This document shows positions 25,975 to 35,059 of a stretch of 64,000 nucleotides of DNA, piece after piece (the stretch's first letter is position 1; every line of letters starts with the position of its first letter). The translations under genes were made by a program, and so were the position numbers. A model generated the notes under the pieces. The model saw only the letters and a program-made list of their open reading frames with translations. It made no database searches and was not told the origin of the DNA. Source of the stretch: Rhizobiaceae bacterium (lineage in GTDB: Bacteria; Pseudomonadota; Alphaproteobacteria; Rhizobiales; Rhizobiaceae); contig JAHBYW010000001.1 of the NCBI GenBank assembly GCA_019635755.1, positions 620,001 to 684,000 on the forward strand, read 5' to 3'.

Positions 25975-28900
25975 AGCGCGGCGACCGCCTGCCCTATCCG
26001 GGGTTGCGCGCCTATCAGCGCGACGAGACCGACCTGTTCTTCGGGCGCGACGGCTGCGTCAACGAGATGGTCGACAAGCTCGCCGCGACGCGCTTCCTGG
26101 CGGTGCTGGGCGCGTCGGGCGCCGGCAAGTCGTCTCTGGTTCGGACCGGCCTGTTCGACGCGCTCGAACTCGGCTTCATGCAGGATGCCGGCTCGAACTG
26201 GATGATCGTCGACTTCCATCCGGCGGGGCGGCCGCTGCGCCAGCTGGCGGCGGCGCTGCTGGAGGCCCGCGACGGCCGCAAGCCGGCGGCCGAGGAGACC
26301 GCCACGCTGGAAGCGTTCCTCCGGCGCGGACCGGGCAGCGTGCTGGAGTGGATCGCCGACGGCAACCTGCCGGCCGGCCACAATCTGCTGCTGATGGCTG
26401 ACCAGTTCGAAGAGCTGTTCCGCTACGGCGACTATGCCGGCCGCGAGACGGCGGAGGCCTTCGCGGCACTGCTCCTGGAAAGCGCGCGGCTGAGCGAGCG
26501 GGTGTTCGTCGTCATCACCATGCGGTCCGAATATCTCGGCGCCTGCGCGCTGGTTCCGGGTCTGGCGGAGCAGATCAATGCCTCGCTCTACCTGGCGCGG
26601 CGGATGACGCGCGAGGAATGCCGCCAGGCCATCGTCGGCCCGGCGCGCGTCTTCGGCTTCGACATCGAGCCGCGGCTGGTGACGCGGCTGCTCAACGACC
26701 TCGCGAGCTTTGCACCCTGGGAAGAGGACCGCGAACGCTCGCAGCTGCACCGGCTGGCGCGGCAGGCAGACCAGTTGCCGCTGATGCAGCATGTGCTGAG
26801 CCGCCTGTGGCAGCGTGCGAGGCTGCGCGGCGAGGGACGCACCACGCTGACCTTCGACGACTATGAGGAGATCGGCTTCCTCGAAGGCGCGCTCGACCAG
26901 CACGGCGACGAGGTCATCGCCAGCCTGAGCCCCGACGCGCAGCCGATCGTGCAGTCCGTCTTCCGGGCGCTGGTGGCCGGATCGAGCCTCGCCGACGCGG
27001 TGCGGCGGCCGCTGCCCTTCGCCCGCCTCGTGGAGATCGTGGGCGCCGACAGGACGCTGGTCGCGGAGGTGGTCGACGCGTTCCGGGCGCCGGGCTGCAA
27101 TTTCCTGCGGCCGGCGCTCAATGTGTCGCTGACCGACGACACGATGATCGACATCAGCCATGAAAGCCTGATCCGCCAGTGGGGGCGGCTGGCGGCCTGG
27201 TTCGGCGAGGAGGCCCGGTCCGCGGCCACGTGGAGCCGCCTCATCGGCGCGACCGAGCGCTACCGCGCCGGCGAGGGGAGCCTGCTGGTCGGTCTCGACT
27301 TCGCCAACGCCCGCGCCTGGTTCGAGCAGGCACGGCCGACGCCCGGCTGGGCCGACCTTCACAGCGGCAAGGAAGGGGCCACCCAGAGCGGCCAGCTCGC
27401 GGCGGTCGAGGCGTTCCTGGCCGAGAGCCAGGCAAACGCGGAGCGGGACGAACGCGAGCGCGAGGAACGGCTGGAGCAGGAACGCCGGCAGCAGCGCGAA
27501 CTGCTCGCAATGCGCGAGCAGGAGCGCGACAGCCTGCGCAAGCGCTATGCGATGCTTGTCGCGCTGGCGGTCGTATGCCTCCTCGCGGCGGGATATTTCC
27601 TCTACGCCAACGGCCGGCTGACGGAGGCGACGACGCGGGCCGAGCAACTGGCGGCGAGCGAGGCCGCGGCCCGCGCCGAGGCGGAGCAACTGGCCGCAAG
27701 CGAAGCCGACGCCCGCGCCGAGGCGGAGCAGCTCGCTGCGAGCGAAGCCGAAGCCCGCGCCGAAGCCGACGAGAAGGCGGCCGAGGCCGCGTCGGCGGCG
27801 GAAGCGGCTGCCAACGCCGCGACGCAAGCCGAGCAGGCCGCCGCCGAGGCCAAGCGGCAGGAGCAGGAAGCCGAGTTCCAGCGTCGGAGGGCGGCCGACG
27901 CCCTTGCCTTGGCGGAGGAGCGGCTGGCGCAGGCCCAGGTCAACCTGGCGAAATTCCTCAGCTATGCGGCTCTGGACAAGCCGAATTCCGTGCTGGCGAT
28001 GGGGCTCATCCTCGCGGCACTTCCCGTCGACCTGCCGACGCCACCCGAGAATGATCGCATCGCGACCGTGCCCGCCTGCCGGACGGGAGTGAAATGTCCA
28101 GCCCTCGAGACGGCGGGCAGCATCATCCCCGCTGCTGTGGACGCCTTCGCGAGACTGTCGGCGCGCGATCGCCTCGTCGCGGTGATGCGGTTCGGAAGCC
28201 GATCCGTCCAGTTCACCCGCGACGGCAAGAGGGTCGCCGCCGCCTATGGCTATCGGGCACGCGTATGGGATGTCGCGACCGGGTACGAATTCGCGGAGAT
28301 GGTGCACGACGGAAACGTCAGGACGGTCGATCTGTCGCCGGACGACAGCAAGGCTGTCACCGCTGGCGACGACGACACGGTCCGGATCTGGGACGCTGGC
28401 ACCGGCAAGGAGCTGCGGAAGATCGCCCTGGATGGAGACGGGATCATCGCGGTCTTTTCCCCGGACGGAGCGCGCATCCTCACCGGTGACGGCGTGGGTT
28501 TCGCGCGTGTATGGAACGCGGAAACGGGCACCGCCATCGCCACCTTCGAGCACGGGGGCGCGATCCAGTCCGCGGCATTTTCGCCGGACGGGGCGACTGT
28601 CGCCAGCGCGTCCGACGAGGGCCTGACCGTCTTGTGGAATGCGTCGACGGGGGCGCAGATCGCCGCGCTGGACTCGGCGGCGGCCGTCTCCCAGCTCTCC
28701 TTCTCCCCCGACGGCAAACATCTCCTGACGGTTTCGTGGGAGGATGTGTCCGTGTGGGATGCCCTGACGGGCAAGCTCGTCACACCGATCAAGCACGACG
28801 CGATGCCAAACTTCGCGGCGTTCTCGCAGGACGGGACCCGCATCGCGGTGGGCCTCAGCGATGGCACGGCGCGCGTCTGGGAGCTCTCCGGCCCGAGACT

Positions 28901-30959
28901 GGTGCAGCTCGCGCGCCTGCGCCACGAAGGCAGCGTCTGGTGGGCCGAGTTCTCGCCGGACGGCAGCAGCCTGGCGACCGCATCGTCCGACCAGACGGCG
29001 CGCGTGTGGGACACCACGAACTGGCGGGAGACGCTCAAGGTCATGCACGACGAGCAGGTCAACGCGCTAGCATTCTCTCCCGACGGCACGCACCTCGCCA
29101 CGTCGTCGGTCGACGTGTCGACCCGTATCTGGGACGTCCGTCCCTCCGTCGACGCAGCGCGTCTGGAGCATGAGTACGACGTCTACACTGCGGCATTCTC
29201 GGCCGACGGCGACCAGATCGTGTCGACGACCGGGGATGGCCGCATCCTGCTGTGGGACGCGCATTCGGGTGCGCGGACGATGGACATCCGGCACAGCGAT
29301 GAAGCGCTCAGCGCATTCGCTGCCCTCTCGCCCGACGGACGTCTGCTGGCGACCGCATCCACCGGGCCGGCGCAGCTGTGGGAGGTCGCGACCAAAACTC
29401 GTCTGGGCGAATTCGGAGAGGACAGCACGGCCTATTCGGTCAAGTTCTCCCCGGATGGCCGCTTCGTGCTGACCGACGGTGCGGACAATACCGTTCGGAT
29501 CTGGGATGCTGCGACCAGGCAGGAAGTCGCGCGCACCGTTCATGACGACACGATCGTCGTCGCCTCGTTCTCCCCCGACAGCAGGCGCTTCGCCTCGGCA
29601 GCCTACGATGGCGGGGTCCGCATCGGGACCATCGGCACGCGCGACGAGGTCAAGCTCTCACACGGCGATTCCGTCTACGCGCTGATGTTCTCCCCGGACG
29701 GAAAACGTCTCATCACGGCGTCAAGCGACGGCGCGGCACGCATCTGGGGCAGCGAGACCGGCTCCCTGCAACTGCTGATCGACGAATCCGCATCCGTCTA
29801 CGAAACTGCCTTCTCTCCGGACGGCGCGTGGGTTGCGACCGCCGCCACCGACGGCCAGGTGCGTATCCGCAGTTCGACGTCGGGGGCTTTGCGACTTGCC
29901 GTCAAGGTCGGCGGTGCCGCCTATGAAGTGTCCTTCTCGGCCGATGGCGAACGCATCCTGACCTTGTCCGACGAGGGCGTGGCCCAGGTCTGGGACATCG
30001 CCACGGGCACCGTGTCCTCCGCGTCGGCCAGCGGGGATTCCGTCAGCGCAATGGGTTTTTCCCCCGACGGCACCCAGGTCCTCGCCGCCTCCGGCTCCGT
30101 CATCCGAGTGTGGAAATCGCTGACCACCGCCGACGCCCTGGCCGTCGCGCGTGCCTCCGAGGTACGCGGGCTGACGGCCGAAGAGCAGCTGGAGTACAGC
30201 GTGCCCCCCGCTGCCTGGGAGATCGCACTGAAGGAGAACCGGGCGCGCTTCAACGAATGCGATTTCGAGGCGGGCCACCCCCACGACCCTCTCCTTGGCC
30301 CCGGCGGCAAGGACTTCGAGGACATGGACGCGCCGACGGCCATCGCGGCCTGCCAGAACGCCGTCGAGGCCTTTCCCAACGAGGGCCGGTACCGCTACCA
30401 GCTCGGGCGTGCGCTGCGCAAAGCCGAACGGCGCACGGACGCCGTGCGCAACTACGATGCCGCGGCGGCGATGGGATATCCCATGGCCTTCTACAACCTG
30501 GGCATCGGCTACACCGAGGGCGAAGGCGTTCCGAAGGACGGCGCGCGCGCAGTCGCCATGTACCGCCAGGCCGTGGCGCTGGGCGTGCCCGCCGCCGCGC
30601 ACAATCTTGCCTGGCTGTACTGGCGCGGCGAATCGGTCGAGCAGGACCGCGAGCTTGCCCGGAAGTACTGGAGCATCGCGGCCAATGCCGGGCATGGGCC
30701 CGCGGCGTGGCGGCTGGCGGAACTCGCGGAGAATACTGCGGAATCAGGCGCACCGCAGGATCTCGCCGAGGCGCTCTACGGCTATGCGCGGGCGACGCGC
30801 TTCTATGAGTACATGAATGAACCGGGAGCCGCGACGTCGACCCGGTTCCGTCGTGCCACGCTGGCGCGGAACCTGTCGCCCGACGTGGTCGTCGAGCAGT
30901 GGCGACGGGCTTCTGCGTTCATCGCGAAGCCGATCGACCCCGCTGCCCTGCCCCAATAG
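25971..30959 (+). CDS. nSTAND NTPase - coiled coil - WD40 - Sel1 repeat protein
   Basis: 1662 residues. The opening PYPGLRAYQRDETDLFFGRD is the nSTAND1 hallmark. Walker A is GASGAGKSS (47-55) and Walker B LLLMADQFEE (Asp144), with a winged-helix region after it (HESLIRQWGRL). A single membrane-type helix (MLVALAVVCLLAAGYFLYA, about 526-547) leads into an Ala/Glu coiled coil with three 14-residue repeats. About 16 WD40 units follow (roughly 730-1390, each with FSPDG and VWD-like ends). The C-terminus has Sel1/TPR-like repeats (AFYNLGIGYTEGEGVPKDGARAVAMYRQA). STAND proteins oligomerise on ligand binding to switch on an effector; here the effector is probably the overlapping TIR gene. Size, repeats and context fit a biological conflict sensor, not a metabolic enzyme. 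Confidence 0.88.
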   Translation: MKRGDRLPYPGLRAYQRDETDLFFGRDGCVNEMVDKLAATRFLAVLGASGAGKSSLVRTGLFDALELGFMQDAGSNWMIVDFHPAGRPLRQLAAALLEARDGRKPAAEETATLEAFLRRGPGSVLEWIADGNLPAGHNLLLMADQFEELFRYGDYAGRETAEAFAALLLESARLSERVFVVITMRSEYLGACALVPGLAEQINASLYLARRMTREECRQAIVGPARVFGFDIEPRLVTRLLNDLASFAPWEEDRERSQLHRLARQADQLPLMQHVLSRLWQRARLRGEGRTTLTFDDYEEIGFLEGALDQHGDEVIASLSPDAQPIVQSVFRALVAGSSLADAVRRPLPFARLVEIVGADRTLVAEVVDAFRAPGCNFLRPALNVSLTDDTMIDISHESLIRQWGRLAAWFGEEARSAATWSRLIGATERYRAGEGSLLVGLDFANARAWFEQARPTPGWADLHSGKEGATQSGQLAAVEAFLAESQANAERDEREREERLEQERRQQRELLAMREQERDSLRKRYAMLVALAVVCLLAAGYFLYANGRLTEATTRAEQLAASEAAARAEAEQLAASEADARAEAEQLAASEAEARAEADEKAAEAASAAEAAANAATQAEQAAAEAKRQEQEAEFQRRRAADALALAEERLAQAQVNLAKFLSYAALDKPNSVLAMGLILAALPVDLPTPPENDRIATVPACRTGVKCPALETAGSIIPAAVDAFARLSARDRLVAVMRFGSRSVQFTRDGKRVAAAYGYRARVWDVATGYEFAEMVHDGNVRTVDLSPDDSKAVTAGDDDTVRIWDAGTGKELRKIALDGDGIIAVFSPDGARILTGDGVGFARVWNAETGTAIATFEHGGAIQSAAFSPDGATVASASDEGLTVLWNASTGAQIAALDSAAAVSQLSFSPDGKHLLTVSWEDVSVWDALTGKLVTPIKHDAMPNFAAFSQDGTRIAVGLSDGTARVWELSGPRLVQLARLRHEGSVWWAEFSPDGSSLATASSDQTARVWDTTNWRETLKVMHDEQVNALAFSPDGTHLATSSVDVSTRIWDVRPSVDAARLEHEYDVYTAAFSADGDQIVSTTGDGRILLWDAHSGARTMDIRHSDEALSAFAALSPDGRLLATASTGPAQLWEVATKTRLGEFGEDSTAYSVKFSPDGRFVLTDGADNTVRIWDAATRQEVARTVHDDTIVVASFSPDSRRFASAAYDGGVRIGTIGTRDEVKLSHGDSVYALMFSPDGKRLITASSDGAARIWGSETGSLQLLIDESASVYETAFSPDGAWVATAATDGQVRIRSSTSGALRLAVKVGGAAYEVSFSADGERILTLSDEGVAQVWDIATGTVSSASASGDSVSAMGFSPDGTQVLAASGSVIRVWKSLTTADALAVARASEVRGLTAEEQLEYSVPPAAWEIALKENRARFNECDFEAGHPHDPLLGPGGKDFEDMDAPTAIAACQNAVEAFPNEGRYRYQLGRALRKAERRTDAVRNYDAAAAMGYPMAFYNLGIGYTEGEGVPKDGARAVAMYRQAVALGVPAAAHNLAWLYWRGESVEQDRELARKYWSIAANAGHGPAAWRLAELAENTAESGAPQDLAEALYGYARATRFYEYMNEPGAATSTRFRRATLARNLSPDVVVEQWRRASAFIAKPIDPAALPQ
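27643..27768 (+). repeat. Three tandem 42-bp coding repeats in the nSTAND coiled coil
   Basis: Encodes EQLAASEAAARAEA, EQLAASEADARAEA and EQLAASEAEARAEA in a row. Fourteen residues make two heptads, so copy number can change without breaking frame or helix register. Copies differ at only one residue and at some third positions. Confidence 0.85.
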
Positions 30960-31055
30960 CCGCTGGCCCGTATACACGGGGCCGTCCGAAGTGTCGCATG
31001 GCACTGCTATTTGCGACTCCGACGCATCGTGCTAGCCCTTGCATCGGAGGGACCT

Positions 31056-31448
31056 GTGGCCCGGACGAACTGCACATCCAGAACAACGCTCGCCCTGGTG
31101 GCGGCGCTGGTGCTTGTCGTCCAGACAACACTGGCCCTCGTGGGCGCTGCGACCCGTGCAGACGCCATGATGCTGGACGCGTTCGGCAATCCGCTGTGCA
31201 TCACGAGTTCGGACGACGGCCAGTTGCCGGAGGGTTCATCACCTGCCGGCGACCACGGCACCGCGACCAACTGCTGCGCGCTCGGATGCGTCAGCGGGAC
31301 CGCACCGCTGGTGCCGGCAGCCGACCAAATCGGACTTCCGCGACCGCTGGTGTCGGCGCGGCTCGCACTGTCCGTCGCCTCTGAAGCCCCATCACCGCAG
31401 GTCGACCACGCGCCCGGAAGCCCGCGCGCGCCCCCCCTCCTCGCCTGA
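31056..31448 (+). CDS. Small exported DUF2946-like protein of the copper cluster
   Basis: 130 residues from a GTG preceded by GGAGGGACC. An N-terminal hydrophobic segment (TTLALVAALVLVVQTTLALVGAA) serves as signal or anchor. It is followed by MMLDAFGNPLCI, a His-Gly pair and TNCCALGC, matching the DUF2946 pattern of paired cysteines that are probable metal ligands. First gene of the copper block. Role unknown; relatives often sit beside PCuAC and SCO genes. Confidence 0.65.
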   Translation: MARTNCTSRTTLALVAALVLVVQTTLALVGAATRADAMMLDAFGNPLCITSSDDGQLPEGSSPAGDHGTATNCCALGCVSGTAPLVPAADQIGLPRPLVSARLALSVASEAPSPQVDHAPGSPRAPPLLA

Positions 31449-31537
31449 CATCGCCGCCGGCGATCGGCCTTGCCGACGCCCGCATCGTCAGGAGCCGCCG
31501 GCGCCCCCGCGCGTACCGGCCAAGCTGGAGCAGAACC

Positions 31538-32095
31538 ATGCCATGTTTCCTTCGCGGCGCCGTACGCGCCAGATCCGCTACATATCCGGTCTCGCACTCC
31601 CGTCCGCTGGAGGAGCGAGCCGGGATCGCACTGTTCACCCTGGTCCTGATTATCGGGCTCGCCCAGCCGCTTGCCGCGCACGAGTTCAAGGCCGGCGACA
31701 TCGAGATCGTCCATCCCTGGTCACGGCAGACGCCGGACGGCGCGAAAGTGGCGGCCGGTTACGTGACCCTGAAGAACGAGGGCAGCGAACCGGACCGCCT
31801 CATTTCCGCGACCGGCGAGATCGCCGGGAAGACCGAGGTCCACGAGATGTCGATTGACGGGAACGGCGTCATGACCATGCGCCCGGTCGAGGGTGGGGTG
31901 GAGATCCCCGCCGGCGCAACCGTCGAACTCAAGCCCGGCGGCCTGCATGTCATGTTCATGGACCTTTCACGAGGGGTGAAGGAAGGCGAAACGTTCAGGG
32001 GAACGCTGACATTCGAGAAGGCAGGCGCCGTCGACGTCGAGTTCGACGTCCAGGCGATGGGCAGCGGCGGCGGGCACGACGGCCATGGCGGCTGA
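31538..32095 (+). CDS. Copper chaperone PCu(A)C family protein
   Basis: 185 residues. An unusually long N-terminus (27 residues) precedes a signal helix (GIALFTLVLIIGLAQPLAAHE); the real start may be internal, but no better-placed start codon is visible. The mature domain has VHPWSRQTPDGAKVAAGYVTLKNEG and the Cu(I) site HEM, VMTMRPV and GGLHVMFMDL, plus a His-rich tail (GGGHDGHGG). It delivers copper in the periplasm, usually to cytochrome oxidase together with SCO1; here NirK and pseudoazurin are other local copper proteins. Overlaps the SCO1 gene by 11 bases. Confidence 0.85.
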   Translation: MPCFLRGAVRARSATYPVSHSRPLEERAGIALFTLVLIIGLAQPLAAHEFKAGDIEIVHPWSRQTPDGAKVAAGYVTLKNEGSEPDRLISATGEIAGKTEVHEMSIDGNGVMTMRPVEGGVEIPAGATVELKPGGLHVMFMDLSRGVKEGETFRGTLTFEKAGAVDVEFDVQAMGSGGGHDGHGG

Positions 32096-32698
32096 GGCAC
32101 CCGTCTGGCGCCAGCGCTTCGTCGCGTCGGCAATCCTGGCTGCGATCGTCTTCGGCGCTCTTGGTAGCGCTTATGCGGTGACGGTCCTTCTGCGGCCGTC
32201 GGCAGGGACCGTTCCGATCGGCGGGCCCTTTGCGCTGACGACCCAGGCGGGAACGACCCTGTCGGATGTCGACCTGAAGGGGACACCGTTCACGGTCTCT
32301 TCGGGTTCACGCACTGCCCGGAAATCTGTCCGACGACGCTCTGGGAGATGTCCGAAGCCCTGAAGGCATTGGGTCCCGACGCCGGCAGCCTGAAGGTGCT
32401 GTTCGTCACGGTCGATCCCGAGCGCGACACGGCGGAGGCGCTGGCCAACTATCTTCAGGCGTTCGATCCACGGATCGTCGGGCTGACGGGAAACCCGCAG
32501 CAGGTCGCGGCCATGGCCAACGCCTATCGGGCCTACTGGCGGAAGGTGCCTCTCGAAGACGGCGACTACACGATGGACCACACGGCCTCTGTCTTCCTGA
32601 TGGACGCCGGGGGCAGGTTCTTCGGCACCATCGGCTACGAGGAAGAGCCGTCCGTCAGAATGGACAAGCTGAAGCGGCTGCTCGCCACCGGCACCTGA
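32085..32698 (+). pseudogene. SCO1/SenC/PrrC family protein, interrupted by a single-base frameshift
   Basis: The N-terminal frame (from 32085) gives a membrane anchor (RFVASAILAAIVFGALGSAYAV) and TLSDVDLKGTPFTV. It then derails. From 32300, in the frame shifted by one base, the sequence reads FFGFTHCPEICPTTLWEM with the CxxxC copper motif and continues without a stop to 32698 (VLFVTVDPERDTAEALANYL, SVFLMDAGGRFFG, with the third ligand His in MDHTAS). One base appears missing between about 32296 and 32300, where FTVFFGF would be expected. With it restored the protein would be 204 residues, a normal SCO length, with every key residue present. Either a recent frameshift or a sequencing/assembly error; the rest of the gene looks under selection. 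Confidence 0.82.
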
Positions 32699-32831
32699 CC
32701 GGCGGGCGCAACCGCCCGCCGACTCACCACACATCGGTCGCGCGAGCGCGCGCGATCCCATGCATGCGGAGCAGGCAACGGCTTGCTGCGAACCCCGCCG
32801 GCAGGGGGTGCCGGCATCAAGGAGAGAAACC

Positions 32832-33362
32832 ATGTCGAAGAAACTGATCCTGGCCATTGCCGCGTTCGGGCTGCTGTCCGTCCCGGCGTTGGCACACGTC
32901 TCGCTGGAGAAGAGCGAGGCACCGGTCGGCTCTACCTACAAGGCGGTCTTCCGCGTCCCCCATGGATGTGAGGGCGCGCCGACCAATGTCGTTCGCGTAC
33001 AGGTGCCCGAAGGCGTCATCGCCGTGAAGCCGATGCCGAAGCCTGGCTGGACGCTGGAGAAGGTCAAGGGGAAGTACGAGAAGACCTATGACTACTACGG
33101 CACGCCAACCAGCGAAGGCGTCAAGGAGATCGTCTGGAGCGGCGGCAACCTCGGCGACGATGAATATGATGAGTTCGTGCTGCGCGGATTCCTGACAGCC
33201 GACCTGAAGGCCGGCAACATGCTCTACTTCCCGGTCGTGCAGGAATGTCCGGAAGGAAAGGCCGAGCGCTGGATCGAAATTCCGGCCGACGGACAGTCGA
33301 GCGACGACCTCGAACTGCCTGCTCCGGGCATCAAGCTGCTCGAGAAGGCCGGAGGCCACTGA
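32832..33362 (+). CDS. YcnI/DUF1775 family copper-binding protein
   Basis: 176 residues. Signal peptide ending ALA, so the mature chain begins HVSLEKSEAPVGSTYKAVFRVPHGCEG; an N-terminal His plus Glu/Trp is the Cu(II) site of YcnI. Other family segments: VPEGVIAVKPMPKPGWTL and EIVWSGGNLGDDEYDEFVLRG. AAGGAGAG precedes the ATG. Lies between SCO1 and the CopC-CopD fusion, as in many copper-handling operons. Confidence 0.86.
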   Translation: MSKKLILAIAAFGLLSVPALAHVSLEKSEAPVGSTYKAVFRVPHGCEGAPTNVVRVQVPEGVIAVKPMPKPGWTLEKVKGKYEKTYDYYGTPTSEGVKEIVWSGGNLGDDEYDEFVLRGFLTADLKAGNMLYFPVVQECPEGKAERWIEIPADGQSSDDLELPAPGIKLLEKAGGH

Positions 33363-33442
33363 GAACCGGTCCGGGCCGGTGGCGTACCGCGCACCGGCCC
33401 GACCGCGCGCGTACTGCAACATTCGCTGGAGCAAGCTCTGCA

Positions 33443-35032
33443 ATGCGATCGACCGTCAGCGCATTCGTCGCGTCTTTCGTGGTGATCCTTCTACACGCCG
33501 GCGGCGCGCTCGCACACGCTTCGCTCAGCATGTCGGACCCGCGGGACGGCTCCGTGCTCGCCGAGGCCCCCGCCGCCTATTCGCTGACCTTCAGCGAGCC
33601 GGTGTCGCCTCTGGCGCTGAGGATCATCAGACCGGACGGCTCCGCAACGCAACTCGAGACCTTCGTGCTCAGGGACCGAATCCTCGATATCGAAGCGCCG
33701 CGCGACCTCGGCCGCGGCACGCATGTGCTGAGCTGGCGCGTCGTCTCCTCCGACGGTCACCCGATCGGCGGTTCGGTCGTCTTCTACATCGGCGAGGCCA
33801 GTGCCGAGGCACCGCTCGTCCAGGAGAGCGTGGACCTCACGGTGCGCTCCGCGCTCTGGCTGTCAAGGATCGCCCTCTATGTCGGGCTGTTTCTCGGCGT
33901 CGGCGGCGCCTTCGCCGGCCGCGTCCTGATGCCTTCTGCCGCCGCCGGACGTCGAACCGCGATCCTGCCGCTCGCGCTCGGCGCAACGGGCGCCGCACTT
34001 TCGGTCGGTCTTCAGGGTCTCGACGCACTCGGCGCGCCGGTCGCGCGGCTGGCGGACCCGATCGTCTGGTCGACCGGCTTCGGCACCACCTATGGGTCGA
34101 CGGTGATCGCCGCGCTCGTGGCGTTTGCCTTGAGCCTAGCTGCACTCGCCACCCGCGACAGGCCGGCCGCGGTGCTAGCCGCCACGGCCCTTGTGGTCGG
34201 CGCCGCTTCGCTGGCGCTAAGCGGACACGCAAGCGCCGCAGCGCCGCAATGGCTGATGCGCCCCGCCGTGTTCCTCCACGCTGCAGCCATCGCCGTCTGG
34301 ATCGGCGCTCTCGCACCGCTCGGCCTTGCCTTGAAGCGCCGGGAGGCGGGTGCCGAGGTCGCGCTCCGGCGCTTCTCGCGCGCAATCCCACTGTTCGTGC
34401 TGATCCTCATGGCTGCGGGAACCGTGCTGGCCGTGGTGCAGCTCGAACGGCCGGGCGCATTGCTCGACACGGCCTACGGGCAGGTCTTCCTGGTCAAGCT
34501 CGCCCTTCTGGTCGGGCTTTTGGTGATGGCGGCCGTCAACCGGTGGGCCCTGACTGGCGCCGTCGAGCGCGGGGACACAGCCGCGCGTCGCCGTCTGGTG
34601 CGATCCATCGCGGTGGAGACGCTGGTGGCGGTCGCGATCTTCGGCGCTGCCGCCGCGTGGCGTTTCACACCTCCGCCCCGCGTGCTGGCTGCCGAGGCCG
34701 CGCTGCCTGCGATCGTGCAGCTGGAGTCGGCGAAGTCGGCCGTGGTGCTTTGGATCGGACCCGGCCGCGCCGGACCGGTCGACATCGTCGCCAATGTCCT
34801 TGCCAGCGACTTCGCACCGCGCGACGCCAGGGAGGTCTCGCTCACGCTGTCCAATCCCGACGCGGGGATTGAGGCGTTCCGGCGGACGCTGACACGCGGT
34901 GAAGGCATGGCCGACTGGCACGCCAAGGGCGTGGTGATTCCGCTTCCCGGCCAGTGGCGTGTGCGGGTCGACGTGCTGATCACCGATTTCGAGATCGACC
35001 GGGTGGAAGGAGAGATCCGCTTCCGGCCGTGA
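33443..35032 (+). CDS. CopC-CopD fusion, periplasmic copper binding and copper uptake
   Basis: 529 residues. Signal peptide 1-24, then a CopC domain (mature HASLSMSDPRDGSVL with N-terminal His, and SSDGHPIGGSVVFYIG) to about residue 120. A CopD-type membrane domain follows (SALWLSRIALYVGLFLGVGG, PAVFLHAAAIAVWIGALAPLGLAL with conserved His, FLVKLALLVGLLVMAAVNRW). A further periplasmic C-terminal domain (VVLWIGPGRAGPVDI) ends the protein. CopCD moves copper into the cell. Fusion of both parts is common in Rhizobiales. Confidence 0.9.
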   Translation: MRSTVSAFVASFVVILLHAGGALAHASLSMSDPRDGSVLAEAPAAYSLTFSEPVSPLALRIIRPDGSATQLETFVLRDRILDIEAPRDLGRGTHVLSWRVVSSDGHPIGGSVVFYIGEASAEAPLVQESVDLTVRSALWLSRIALYVGLFLGVGGAFAGRVLMPSAAAGRRTAILPLALGATGAALSVGLQGLDALGAPVARLADPIVWSTGFGTTYGSTVIAALVAFALSLAALATRDRPAAVLAATALVVGAASLALSGHASAAAPQWLMRPAVFLHAAAIAVWIGALAPLGLALKRREAGAEVALRRFSRAIPLFVLILMAAGTVLAVVQLERPGALLDTAYGQVFLVKLALLVGLLVMAAVNRWALTGAVERGDTAARRRLVRSIAVETLVAVAIFGAAAAWRFTPPPRVLAAEAALPAIVQLESAKSAVVLWIGPGRAGPVDIVANVLASDFAPRDAREVSLTLSNPDAGIEAFRRTLTRGEGMADWHAKGVVIPLPGQWRVRVDVLITDFEIDRVEGEIRFRP

Positions 35033-35059
35033 ATACCAACGCAACAAGGAAGGAACCTC

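Noticed and set aside
25602-29048. 1148-residue open frame antisense to the TIR and nSTAND genes
   Set aside because: Low-complexity Arg/Gly/Pro/His composition, no domain, and opposite to two well-supported overlapping genes; a GC-driven shadow.
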